Shown: in pieces, positions 1-7,978 of the stretch
How the letters are laid out: each line of letters starts with the position of its first letter
Numbering within the stretch: position 1 is the first letter of the stretch
From: Seminavis robusta
Taxonomy: Eukaryota > Bacillariophyta > Bacillariophyceae > Naviculales > Naviculaceae
Assembly (NCBI GenBank): GCA_903772945.1
Contig: CAICTM010001830.1
Location: forward strand, 1 to 21,830
Direction of reading: 5' to 3'
DNA: 21,830 bases
Position numbers and translations under genes: made by a program
Notes under the pieces: generated by a model
The model's database searches: none
The model's input: the letters and a program-made list of their open reading frames with translations, nothing else
Told to the model about the DNA's origin: nothing

Positions 1-290
1 GCGTTTCGAAGCAAACTGGAATACATTAAGGAACGTCGCCAACGACTATCAACAAAACAACGACAGGGAAAACGCGACCGTGTCCCTCATCAACAATGTC
101 AACGATACCGTGATGATTAACAGTATCAGCACCGCAAGTACGGTCAGCCAAAGTACAAAGGTCCTTACACCATAGACCGAGTCAATGACAATGGCACTGT
201 ACGGCTCCAACATGCTACCCCAACGGCGGACCAGTCTACCAGACTTGGAACATAAGGTATATACACCCATACAAGGCTGATCCCCTTGTA
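1..290 (+). pseudogene. integrase C-terminal fragment (Ty3/gypsy pol)
   Basis: Translated in pieces, this stretch matches the better preserved integrase tail on the minus strand at 3444-3839. Shared pieces include RFEANW, YIKERRQRL, NVNDTVMI and a KYKGPYTID-like segment, the SH3-like C-terminal region of gypsy integrases. Small indels put these peptides in different frames, so no intact product is possible. The open minus-strand frame at 49-312 is a shadow of this region. Confidence 0.7.
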
Positions 291-401
291 GGATTGCCAT
301 CGTGCGACGCACATGTCTACATCCAATCTCATGAAGTGCCCCGCACTTTAAATCATATGTTCTCCTTGTCCGACTGCTGTCGGCCTTCTGTGACCCTTGT
401 C

Positions 402-411
402 AGGGGGCGAA
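402..411 (+). other. polypurine tract of the left gypsy element
   Basis: AGGGGGCGAA lies directly before the TGCAATACAC start of the LTR. The same tract borders the 3' LTR of the second copy (reverse complement at 3310-3319). Its place next to the LTR is where plus-strand DNA synthesis is primed in LTR retrotransposons. Confidence 0.7.
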
Positions 412-825
412 TGCAATACACGGCTCTTAGCCTTATTCGCGACTCGATCCTAGATAGGGTTTGAGTTCGACTCATGACTGAGTCTCTCGTGAATAGTCAT
501 TGAGACAGGGTTCTCAATGACGGCTAGTCATACTAGGTCGATGTGAAACATCGCTCTAGATATTTAGCCGCGTGGAGATTCCACGTACTAGATCAGCTAG
601 AGAAAACTTCCACGCTTCCGTTTTAGGATCGTGGAAGGAGTAGGATTACTACCGCAACCTACTCTATCACACTTCATAGTCTCCCGCGGGAAGCCAGATC
701 TACGATCCCTGATGTGATCTCTCTCGTTGATTAGTTTCATAGCTTTCTTAATCTCTCTCATAACTTTCATTCTCTCAAACTCAAAACACTCGAAAGATCT
801 TTACACTAGCTTTTAGCGTAGTGCA
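412..825 (+). repeat. gypsy-family LTR (3' LTR of the left element)
   Basis: The LTR is 414 bp, starts TGCA and ends TGCA. It is found again, reversed, at 2883-3309 and 7306-7727, and truncated at 20591-20964. It contains a perfect 10-bp inverted repeat (496-505 with 512-521) and shorter CGTGGA/TCCACG stems. The sequence just outside (826-877) is not shared with the flanks of the other copies, so 825 is the true edge. Confidence 0.9.
496..521. other. perfect hairpin inside the gypsy LTR
   Basis: GTCATTGAGA (496-505) and TCTCAATGAC (512-521) are exact reverse complements around a 6-base loop, CAGGGT. Related copies keep most of it: the LTR at 20591 reads GGTCATTGAGAACCCTGTCTCAATAACT. It could be an RNA stem in the LTR transcript or a protein site. 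I cannot tell which. Confidence 0.6.
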
Positions 826-877
826 ATAAAGTTAACGCTCTGCCAGCTTTTAAAAAGTAGACTGGCAAGCTACCAGG

Positions 878-1340
878 TACAGTTGTTTGCGTCAAGATTG
901 TCCATTAGCTATGCGGCCTAAAAAAAAAAGTGAAGCGAAAATCGTCGCGTCAGTCATTCCATCGCTCCCCATTGCATTACGATCTCAGCTCTTGTGTATG
1001 CCCCACAAGGTCTTTGTCAAAGCAACCAAGCCAGGGATCTCCTCTCTACTACCATAGAAGGCATCTGCAGCTGAAGGTTGGAGCAGCAGTGACCAATTAC
1101 AGCCAGAGAGAGCCAAAAGCCAAATTAAACTCCACTTGATTGGCCTCTTTTTCTTTGCCATTGTTTCAAAATGTGGGCGTTTGTGCCACAGAAAAGGTCT
1201 CTCCCAAGGCAACCAAGGCAGGGATCTCTTCTATACTACCATAGAAGGCATCTGAAGCTGAAGACTCGAGCAGCAGGGGCCGTCTACAGCTAGAGAGAGA
1301 GCAAAGGCTTAAAATAGTTTTTTCTGGTAATTCCACCATC
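878..1340 (+). repeat. left inverted arm of the foldback-like element
   Basis: The arm opens TACAGTTGTT. It shares CAAGATTGTCCATTAGCT with the reversed right arm, then an A-run, and the block at about 1109-1200. Two tandem sub-repeats with a period of about 187 bp lie at 1009-1112 and 1196-1302. They share the CAACCAAG and GGGATCTC elements and ACTACCATAGAAGGCATCTG. Similarity to the other arm fades after about 1340. Confidence 0.65.
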
Positions 1341-2409
1341 TTTGTGCCAAGGCAAACTGGAGCCGGTGAAGCCTTCTACACAATCCAAATTCATGGCAGA
1401 CTCTCCTGAGGGATGCTGCTCGCAACGATTCTATCGCAGCACGCAGGAATGAGTGACATTAAACAACAAGTGACAGTCGACTGAAGCACAAAATAACCCG
1501 ACATCGCTCATCATTCTGTCTGAAGCATGGGTATCTTTCAACATAAGGTTTACCAAAGCATAGAACGACGAGTCGACCAACGAGATCAATGGAAGGCAAC
1601 CACGGAATCAATGTGACACAGCTGAAGGGGGGCAACGTGACCCCACTACAGCCAGAACAACATGAATTCTAATCTGTGACCATTAGTTTTTCTCTCATTT
1701 TTGCAGCATTCTCATGCGAAGAGGTGCTTCTGTGGGAGTCCCTAGCATCACTACCAGAGCTATTGAAATAGGCTCCTAGAGGAGAGATGTGAGCAGCAGC
1801 ATCCTTCTTGGGCTCCCAGTTTTCCCTACAATCGTAGCAAATTGTTGCTTCAGGTAAATGAATTCTTGAGTGGTGAGAGCCTTCGCAGTGGTACTCCCGA
1901 GGGAGAAACGTGCTGGTTGGTTCCTATCCAATATTCATTTGCTCACCAATGTTCAACAAAGCAGAATGGTACCTTGATTACGTGCTCTGCTCAATTGGAT
2001 ATACAATACAACCGAGCTATGATACTAAGCAGGCCACGAGTACAAGAAAAGATCAATGTATATGACAAGGCCGGTTACTGCCTAGCTAAAATCCATTAGG
2101 TTGTTGCTGAATTGCGAGGTATCCTCTTGCCAATCGTTCTATTGCTGTGTGCAGTGGCATCGATGTAAGTGGGCTAAAAACAGGAACACCCATAGAAGCT
2201 GCTCTTCCCATGAATCCACACTCTCTTGCAATACCGGACGGATTACGGCATACATGTATTCCACGAAATCAACTCCTATCTGCAGATGGATGAATCTCCA
2301 CAAATAATAGACCGATGAGGCTTGTTCTTGTTGGTATAGAGAGCTCTTAGTATGTAGTTTTCAGCCCTGCAAACCTTGATGGGGCTACCACTCTTCAAGT
2401 GTGTCGGTC
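1341..2409. other. core of the foldback-like element, no gene recognised
   Basis: This unique sequence lies between the two inverted arms. The longest plus-strand open frames are 1842-2099 and 2101-2307. The first begins in-frame with TTG, and neither resembles a family I know. I see no DDE or other transposase motif, no zinc knuckle and no RNA gene. It may be decayed transposon coding sequence or captured host DNA. Confidence 0.4.
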
Positions 2410-2882
2410 GATCCGTGCTTCATGGTGGAGAATTCGGAGAAATATGCAAGAAAGTCAATTTCGGTTGTTCACTCTCTCTGGCTGTAATTGGTCCCTGCTG
2501 CTCCAACCTTGAGCTGTAGATGTCTTCTATGGTAGTATAGAAGAGATCCCTAGCTTGATTACCTTGGCGAAGACCTTGTTTGTGGCACAAACACCCACAG
2601 TCTGAAATGGCAAAGAAGAAGAGGCCAATCAAGTGGAGTTTAATTTGGCTTTTGGCTATCTCTGGCTGTAAAAGTCTTCCACTGCTCCCGTCTTCAGCTG
2701 CAGGTGTCCCCTGTGATAGTAAGGGTCACAACAGTATGCTGGTTATATTGGTAGGTTGGCTATAGCTGACAAAACAGTGATGATCAGGTATTCATTGCCA
2801 TTGGCTGTCAATTTATTGGTGCAGCGAAAAAGGATTTTTTTTTTTAGTTGGCAAAGCTAATGGACAATCTTGCCAGGAACAA
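2410..2882 (-). repeat. right inverted arm of the foldback-like element
   Basis: The reverse complement of 878-1340 is recognisable here. Sub-repeats lie at about 2471-2577 and, more diverged, 2659-2730. The best conserved block is 2608-2672. The outermost bases of the arm were carried to 7732-7736 when the gypsy element inserted. Confidence 0.65.
2879..2882. other. target site duplication ACAA, left copy
   Basis: ACAA precedes the TGCACTACG LTR edge at 2883 and is repeated at 7728-7731 directly after the other LTR. This marks the insertion of the gypsy element into the right arm of the foldback-like element. Confidence 0.7.
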
Positions 2883-3309
2883 TGCACTACGCTAAAAGCT
2901 AGTGTAAAGATCTTTCGAGTGTTTTGAGTTTGAGAGAATGAAAGTTATGAGAGGATTAGAAAGCTATGAAAACTAATCAACGAGAGAGATCCACAATCAA
3001 AGGATCGTAGATCTGAACTCCCGCGGGAGACTGTAGAGTGTGATAGAGTAGGTTGCGGTAGCAATCCTACTCACTCCACGATCCAAAAACGGAACGCGTG
3101 GAAGATTCGTCTAGCATTTATCTAGTAGCGTGGAATCTCTCCACGCCAGCTAAATATCTAGCGCGATGTTTCACCATCGACCTAGTATGACTAGCGGTCA
3201 TGAGAACCCTGTCTCAATGACTATTCACGAGAGACTCAGTCATGAGTCGAACTCAAACCCTATCTAGGATCGAGTCGCGAATAAGGCTAAGAGCCGTGTA
3301 TTGGCTGCA
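2883..3309 (-). repeat. 3' LTR of the right gypsy element
   Basis: On the plus strand it runs TGCACTACGC...GGCTGCA, 427 bp. It is nearly identical to 7306-7727; differences are a few small indels, for example three extra bases close to the 3309 edge. The polypurine tract lies directly outside at 3310-3319. Confidence 0.9.
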
Positions 3310-3319
3310 TTCGCCCCCT
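3310..3319 (-). other. polypurine tract of the right gypsy element
   Basis: Read on the minus strand, AGGGGGCGAA lies immediately before the LTR start. It is identical to the tract at 402-411 in the left copy. Confidence 0.65.
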
Positions 3320-3443
3320 GACAAGGGTCACAGAAGGCGCGACAGCAGTCGGACAAGGAGAACATATGATTTAAAGTGCGGGGCACTCTCATGAGATTTG
3401 GATGTAGACATGTGCATCGCACGATGGCAATCCTACAAGGGGA

Positions 3444-3930
3444 TCAGGCCTTGTATGGGTGTATATACCTTATGTTCCAAGTATGGTAGACTGTGCCGCC
3501 ATTGGCGGTAGCATGTTGGAGCCGTACAGTGCCATTGTCATTGACTCGGTCTATAGTGTAAGGACCTTTGTACTTTGGCTGACCGTACTTGCGGTGCTGA
3601 TACTGATGAATCATCACGGTATCGTTGACATTGTGTTGATGAGGGACACGTGTCGCGTTGTCCCTATCGCTGTTTTTCTGGATAAGTCGTTGGCGACGTT
3701 CCTTGATGTATTTCCAGTTTGCTTCGAAACGGGTGTTGTGAATCTTGTCACGATTGACGCGCGTGAACTTGCGACGAAGTCCATGTTCATCCCGGAGAGT
3801 CTTCTCGACCTCTGCGCGGGACTCACGTTCTCTGTCCATGACAACCTCGGCCGGTCATGGATGTTGGGTAACCCACGTCTGTCTTAGAACGATGGTTACT
3901 TCGTCTGCTGTCTTGGAGCAGACCTTGGTA
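3444..3930 (-). pseudogene. integrase remnant (second half), Ty3/gypsy pol
   Basis: The longest open part (3444-3839, 131 codons) holds the post-catalytic region: KIHNTRFEANWKYIKERRQ, NVNDTVMIHQYQHRKYGQP, KYKGPYTIDRVNDNGTVRL and WNIRYIHPY. This is the C-terminal SH3-like domain of gypsy integrases. Upstream, in another frame, TADEVTIVLRQTWVTQ and PWPAEVVMDRE resemble the part of the core around the second catalytic Asp. The zinc finger and first Asp region are absent, and I could not place the catalytic Glu with confidence. The sequence runs directly into RT thumb sequence near 3930, so this is a deletion derivative. The antisense open frame 3459-3887 is a shadow. Confidence 0.75.
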
Positions 3931-4137
3931 GTTCATTGGTCCAATGAATCCGCGAAGTTCCTTCTTGTTCGTAGGAGGAGCGATAGCTGGATCGCATCTA
4001 TTGTCCTTTTGTTAAGGGTTGGATTCCTTCTCGAGTAGTCCAATGGTCTAGATACTCAAGTTCTTCCTTTCGAGGAAGGCCTTGGTAGTGTTGATTTTAA
4101 ATCCGACTTCTTGAAGTCTTTGGAAAAATTCATCTAA

Positions 4138-4660
4138 CTATTCAACGTGATCTACCACATCGTCGTTAGTTAGGATGAGTTGATCATCAATGTATGCACG
4201 GACATTTCCTAAGTCATGCATGTGTGTTTTCATCTTCCTTTGGAAGATGTCGGGACTATTGCATAGGCCCATTGGCAACCTCTGGTACTCGTGCTTTCCC
4301 CACGGGAGTACGATGGTACAGAGTTGCTTCGAGTGAGGTGACAGCTCGATGTGATAGTATCCCATGTTCAGGTCTAGACTAGTAGCGTACTTGAATCCAT
4401 CTGATTCAAGAGCATGTCCTGTATTTTTGGGGATAGGATAAGGCTTCCGCTTAATCCTTTTGTTCAGTTCCGGAAATCAGAGATGAATCGTACAGATCCA
4501 TCTTTCTTGGGAATGATGAAAGTTGGTGCCGCCACTCGGAACGGTTTACCTTCTTGTACTCCTGCCTCGCAGAGACGTTCAACCTCCATTTTAAGAGAGT
4601 GTTGGTATGAACCCGTGGAATAGGATAAGCCCTGGCATGATAGGTTTAGCATCAGGGAGA
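4138..4660 (-). pseudogene. reverse transcriptase palm/fingers, frameshifted
   Basis: Minus-strand translation gives VAAPTFIIPKKDGSVRFISD and FR. After a one-base frameshift it continues with LNKRIKRKPYPIPKIQDML and a LDLNMGYYHIEL segment. Next come LPWGKHEYQRLPMGLCNSPD and the catalytic YIDD box in VRAYIDDQLILT. These are the ordered RT motifs of Ty3/gypsy pol (family: RVT_1). Thumb-like sequence (EVGFKINTTKAFLE, then PPTNKKELRGFIG) follows to about 3930, with in-frame stops. RNase H is missing. Product: reverse transcriptase, inactive here because of frameshifts and stops. Confidence 0.88.
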
Positions 4661-4996
4661 AGTTCTATTCGTAGTCGTCCATCTGCCACTTTCCTAAAGT
4701 ACCATCGAATAGGTCAGAGTACTTCGTCAGTAAGAATGAAGCTTGTTCCTTCTCTTCCTGTTTAACTTATCTTGACTTGGCAAACCTTCCTTAAAGTCAG
4801 CTTGTTCGTATTTCCATCAAGAATCTTCTTGAGACGATCTGCACTGTCATCAACAGCAGTAGGATCAGGAATGAAGAAGTTCTCTTCTTCATTGGTGTCG
4901 CTGTCTTTCATAGGAATAGATCGCCGTCCCATCCACTGACATGGTAGTGAAATCGACTTGAATCCTAAGTCGAGAGAATGTCTCGACCTATGATCA
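4581..4996. repeat. internal duplication in the gypsy element, copy 1
   Basis: About 415 bp are repeated in the same orientation at 5049-5454 with clear divergence and small indels. Shared landmarks include AACCTCCAT, GTTCGTAT, ATCAAGAATCTTCTTGAGAC and CCTATGATCAT. The duplicated region is the RT N-terminal part and the protease-RT linker. A short AT-rich joint (4997-5048) separates the copies. Confidence 0.75.
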
Positions 4997-5048
4997 TATA
5001 TATATTGAATTACTTATTTAGGTTAACAAACTATTGGGTCCGAGAGTT

Positions 5049-5454
5049 AACCTCCATCTTAAGAGCGTTGGTATGGACACGTGGAGTAGGGTGAGCCTAG
5101 TATAATAGGATTTAGCGTCGGGACGAGTTCTACTTCGTAGTCGTACATTTGCATTTCCCAAAGTACCCTCGACTGGCCGGAGACTTGGTTGAAAGGCATG
5201 AGGCATTCTTGCTCTTCCTTATTTACTGTTTCGACTCTGGCACATCTGCCTTAAGTCAGTTTGTTCGTATGTTGCATCAAGAATCTTCTTGAGACTATCT
5301 GCACTGTCGCTGACAGCCAGGATCAGGAATGGAGAAGTTCTCCTTTCTATCGTATCGCCATCTTTCGCAGGAAAAAAATGCTGTTCCACTCCATGACATG
5401 TAGTGAAATCAAACTTGATTCTTAGGTCGGAGAGAGGTCTTACCTATGATCATG
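5049..5454. repeat. internal duplication in the gypsy element, copy 2
   Basis: Diverged direct copy of 4581-4996. The divergence is much greater than that between the two LTRs of the same element. The duplication therefore probably predates this insertion, or was acquired by recombination between related elements. Confidence 0.75.
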
Positions 5455-5559
5455 TCATGCGCCCCAAGTTCTTGGTGACGTTTAAATTCCATTCGATAAT
5501 TCCATTATCGTGAACTCAGGAATCATAGTTGCCCTTACACTTCGCGGGGTTTCATTCCT

Positions 5560-5700
5560 TTACAGAAGCAGCCGTAATGTTTGGACGCCCCATGATTCTT
5601 CGTGAGTAAACTCTTATCATGAGTTTGAGTATTAAAGTTCCGGATGCTCCTGTATCCAGTAGCACAGAGGTTAACGGGTTTTGTTTTCCCTTTCTCTCGT
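5560..5700 (-). pseudogene. retroviral-type aspartic protease fragment (gypsy pol)
   Basis: The minus strand encodes PLTSVLLDTGASGTLILKL with the catalytic DTGAS codons at 5642-5656. The sequence upstream and downstream is broken by stops, so only the active-site region is certain. Its place between the gag zinc-knuckle region and RT is the expected one. In an intact element the enzyme would process the Gag-Pol polyprotein. Confidence 0.75.
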
Positions 5701-5945
5701 CTGTTAAATCTAACATAGACGATAGTTTTGAGGTCTCTTTCTTGCGACGTTACGAGTTGATGGCCATGGACGAAGTTAACGATTGAATAGATCGTCAGAG
5801 TCTAGTTGAGCAGTTGCTAGGCAATTATCTAAATTGCCGTAGACTTCATTAGTTGCAAACAAATCTTGTTTACTATTTAGTGAGATATCTTCATCACTTA
5901 GGTATGAGAAATCGGAACAGTGTTCCGTTGAATCATCATCCTGGC

Positions 5946-7290
5946 CTAATCCTCAGACGGGATCTCTCCATCCGAATGATTGAAGTCGAATTCGGCAAGC
6001 GCCTTGTCAACGGCAGCCATTTTCTTGTCCATCATGTTGTGGATCCAACAGAGGAGTCGTCCTCGTTGTCGGAGTCTGTCTGACTTGGCTTGGCAACATG
6101 GTTGCATTCGCTTTTCTTCTGCGATCAGCCTTGACCGCAGCGTTGGAAACTTCTTCATGAGGACAGAGAGTTCCTTCTTGTGTAGGACTTTGCGTCGTCG
6201 GACTTGCGCTTCCAAGTCTTGTTCTGTTGTACGCTGGCTTGTTATCGTTATCGTTGTCACGAGGACTGAGATTGGCTTGAGCTTCTTCAGAGTCATGCAG
6301 TCAGCAGTGTTGTGAGTGCTGGACTCGTGGTAGTCGCACCATTTTCTTCGTTCTTGGAAGAGTGGTCGTTGTTGCGAGTAGACTTGTACTTCTTGCTGTT
6401 GTTCTTCTTCGAAGTAGCTTGCTTGGCATCACCGCCCTTGTCAAAGTCTTCGGAGGATTCCATGCGTCGCAGAATCCAATGGTTCTCCGATAGGAGCTGA
6501 GAAAGGATCGAAGTCGTTGTCGTCCATCTTCTTCATCCACGAGCGTGGAATTCCATGACAAACATGTCAATGACTTTGTCATGGTCAACGTTTGGTTGGG
6601 TCCAAAGGTGGTAGACGAGGAAGTTCATCGGCGTTCATCCGACTGAGGTTGTTGACATAAGCCCGAGTAGTCAATCAGCAGGCTTACGCATCTTGCGGCA
6701 CATGAAGCGTTTCTGCTTTTCAAGAGCCTTGTAGGACAGACCGTTCGAACAGGCATTTATGCCAACGTATTGTCAGTGTCGTCCAAAGCAGGCTGAGCTG
6801 CCCCGTTCCAGGACGCCTGGAAACGTGCTTGGAAAATGGCTTCGTCTTCACCACACGTATGTCGCGTGGAGAATCGCGTTGACTGCAATCTGGCGCAAGG
6901 CATTCCAACGTATTTCACGATGGCCTCACAGCTAGATTCGTAACTGCTCTTGCAGAGCTAGAAGTCTCTCCTTGAGGAGGTTATGTTTGTTTCAGGCGTA
7001 GCAATGGCGAGCCGGATGAAGACTTTCTCCATACGTCCAGCCACTTGATGGTTTGACGTGAGTCTCAGATCCATTGATGATTTGGACCTTGAAGGTGTAC
7101 TTGGCGCTGTCAGCATCTGCTGGAAAAGTGCGAAGTTTGTAGGTGGTGGAGCGAGAATCGTCGATTTCGCATCATCGTCGCGGTCGATGAGAGGAAGGAT
7201 TGGTTTGTCGCGCAGCTTAGATCGAAGCTGGTGTACGCGTCTTTGGCAATTTCATGGTGAGGAATAGGTGGAGGTAGCTGAAAGCTATTG
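5946..7290 (-). pseudogene. gag region of the gypsy element, frameshifted
   Basis: A knuckle-like motif, KWCDYHESSTHNTADC (C-x2-H-x4-H-x4-C), is encoded on the minus strand at about 6297-6345, typical of nucleocapsid segments in gypsy Gag. It continues in frame into a 116-codon, lysine- and arginine-rich tail (5946-6296) ending NHSDGEIPSED. Upstream, capsid-like pieces lie in different frames, for example KVQIINGSETHVK near 7070-7110. Several small indels break the gene. Opposite-strand open frames here are shadows. Confidence 0.65.
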
Positions 7291-7305
7291 TGTTTGTTAA
7301 CAAAA

Positions 7306-7727
7306 TGCACTACGCTAAAAGCTAGTGTAAAGATCTTTCGAGTGTTTTGAGTTTGAGAGAATGAAAGTTATGAGAGGATTAGAAAGCTATGAAAACTAAA
7401 ACGAGGAGATCCACAATCAAAGGATCGTAGATCTGAACTCCCGCGGGAGACTGTAGAGTGTGATAGAGTAGGTTGGGTAGCAATCTACTCACTCCACGAT
7501 CCAAAAACGGAACGCGTGGAAGATTCGTCTAGCATTTATCTAGTAGCGTGGAATCTCTCCACGCCAGCTAAATATCTAGCGCGATGTTTCACCATCGACC
7601 TAGTATGACTAGCGGTCATGAGAACCCTGTCTCAATGACTATTACGAAAGACTCAGTCATGATCTGAGTCGAACTCAAACCCTATCTAGGATCGAGTCGC
7701 GAATAAGGCTAAGAGCCGTGTATTGCA
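7306..7727 (-). repeat. 5' LTR of the right gypsy element
   Basis: The LTR is 422 bp, TGCACTACGC...GTATTGCA on the plus strand, and carries the same hairpin-rich core as the other copies. Compared with 2883-3309 it has several one- to four-base indels and few substitutions. It ends 251 bp upstream of the release-factor start codon and transcribes away from that gene. Confidence 0.9.
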
Positions 7728-7731
7728 ACAA
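7728..7731. other. target site duplication ACAA, right copy
   Basis: ACAA follows the LTR end at 7727 and matches 2879-2882. The next bases, CTGTA, complete the outer tip of the foldback-like element. Confidence 0.7.
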
Positions 7732-7740
7732 CTGTAGCTA

Positions 7741-7797
7741 CTGTGGCTAGACTGACGCTAGACTGACTAGCTAGCTAGACTGACTAGCTAGCTAGAC
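7741..7797. repeat. short tandem repeat of GCTAGACTGACTA-type units
   Basis: Units of about 18 bp built from GACTGACTAGCTAGCTA are repeated just outside the foldback-like element and gypsy insertion. It is rich in CTAG and lies about 180 bp before the release-factor start codon. Confidence 0.75.
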
Positions 7798-7978
7798 AAC
7801 AGAAAGATTGGGGATTTTGAAGGGGTGAGTACGTCAGAAAACAAAGAACAACAAGCCTCTGCCTGACCTCCCACCATCAACATCAATCTGCCTCCCACCC
7901 TCTGCCCATCACTTCTTCGCCTTCCATCCATAACATAGCGAGTCCACAGCTTGCAATTTTTTGGTAAACGTCAACAAG

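Larger units (their letters stand above)
1..825 (+). mobile_element. 3' end of a Ty3/gypsy LTR retrotransposon, cut by the window edge
   Basis: This is the downstream end of an element read on the plus strand: a degenerate integrase C-terminus (about 1-290), a short 3' untranslated stretch, a polypurine tract (402-411) and one LTR (412-825). It is homologous, in reverse orientation, to the right-hand gypsy copy over about 2883-3735, so both belong to one family. The integrase part is frameshifted: peptides such as RFEANW and YIKERRQRL appear in different frames. This copy is therefore dead at that point. The other LTR, gag, protease and RT would lie to the left of the window. No target duplication can be tested from one end. 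Confidence 0.85.
878..2882. mobile_element. foldback-like element with long inverted arms, interrupted by a gypsy insertion
   Basis: Two arms of roughly 470 bp (878-1340 and 2410-2882) are inverted copies around a core of about 1.07 kb. The right arm is interrupted by the gypsy element at 2883-7727. Deleting that element and one ACAA duplication joins 2882 to 7732, and the arm then ends ...GGAACAACTGTA at 7736. Its reverse complement begins TACAGTTGTT, the same 10 bases that open the left arm at 878. Both arms carry two copies of a sub-repeat of about 105 bp. I recognise no transposase. Long, internally repetitive inverted arms resemble foldback or non-autonomous DNA transposons, but the class is inferred. 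A GCTAC pentamer occurs near both outer ends, with a 4-base offset on the left, so it is a weak target-duplication candidate. Confidence 0.6.
2883..7727 (-). mobile_element. Ty3/gypsy LTR retrotransposon, internally deleted and decayed
   Basis: The element reads on the minus strand: 5' LTR 7306-7727, gag about 5946-7290, protease about 5560-5700, RT about 4138-4660, remnant integrase 3444-3930, polypurine tract 3310-3319, 3' LTR 2883-3309. Gag-PR-RT-IN order places it in Ty3/gypsy. Flanking ACAA at 2879-2882 and 7728-7731 is a 4-bp target duplication with TG...CA LTR ends; a 5-bp AACAA reading is also possible with a shifted edge. Total length is about 4.85 kb. Between RT and integrase the RNase H domain, the integrase zinc finger and the first catalytic Asp region are missing. 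Many frameshifts mean it cannot encode its own proteins. The two LTRs are almost identical apart from small indels, which suggests a fairly recent insertion. No primer-binding site beginning TGG is visible next to the 5' LTR. Confidence 0.88.

Noticed and set aside
412..825. Possible tRNA gene because of GTTCGACTC-like words
   Set aside because: The word belongs to the repeated LTR; no cloverleaf arms or anticodon stem can be formed around it.
3459..3887. 142-codon plus-strand open frame with hydrophobic segments (LWLTVLAVLIL)
   Set aside because: It is antisense to the recognisable integrase tail; a similar frame is antisense to the left copy at 49-312. The minus-strand protein explains the openness.
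7261..7305. tRNA primer-binding site next to the gypsy 5' LTR
   Set aside because: The sequence after the LTR on the minus strand begins TTTTGTTAAC, with no TGG start as needed for pairing with a tRNA 3' CCA end. A non-standard primer cannot be excluded.
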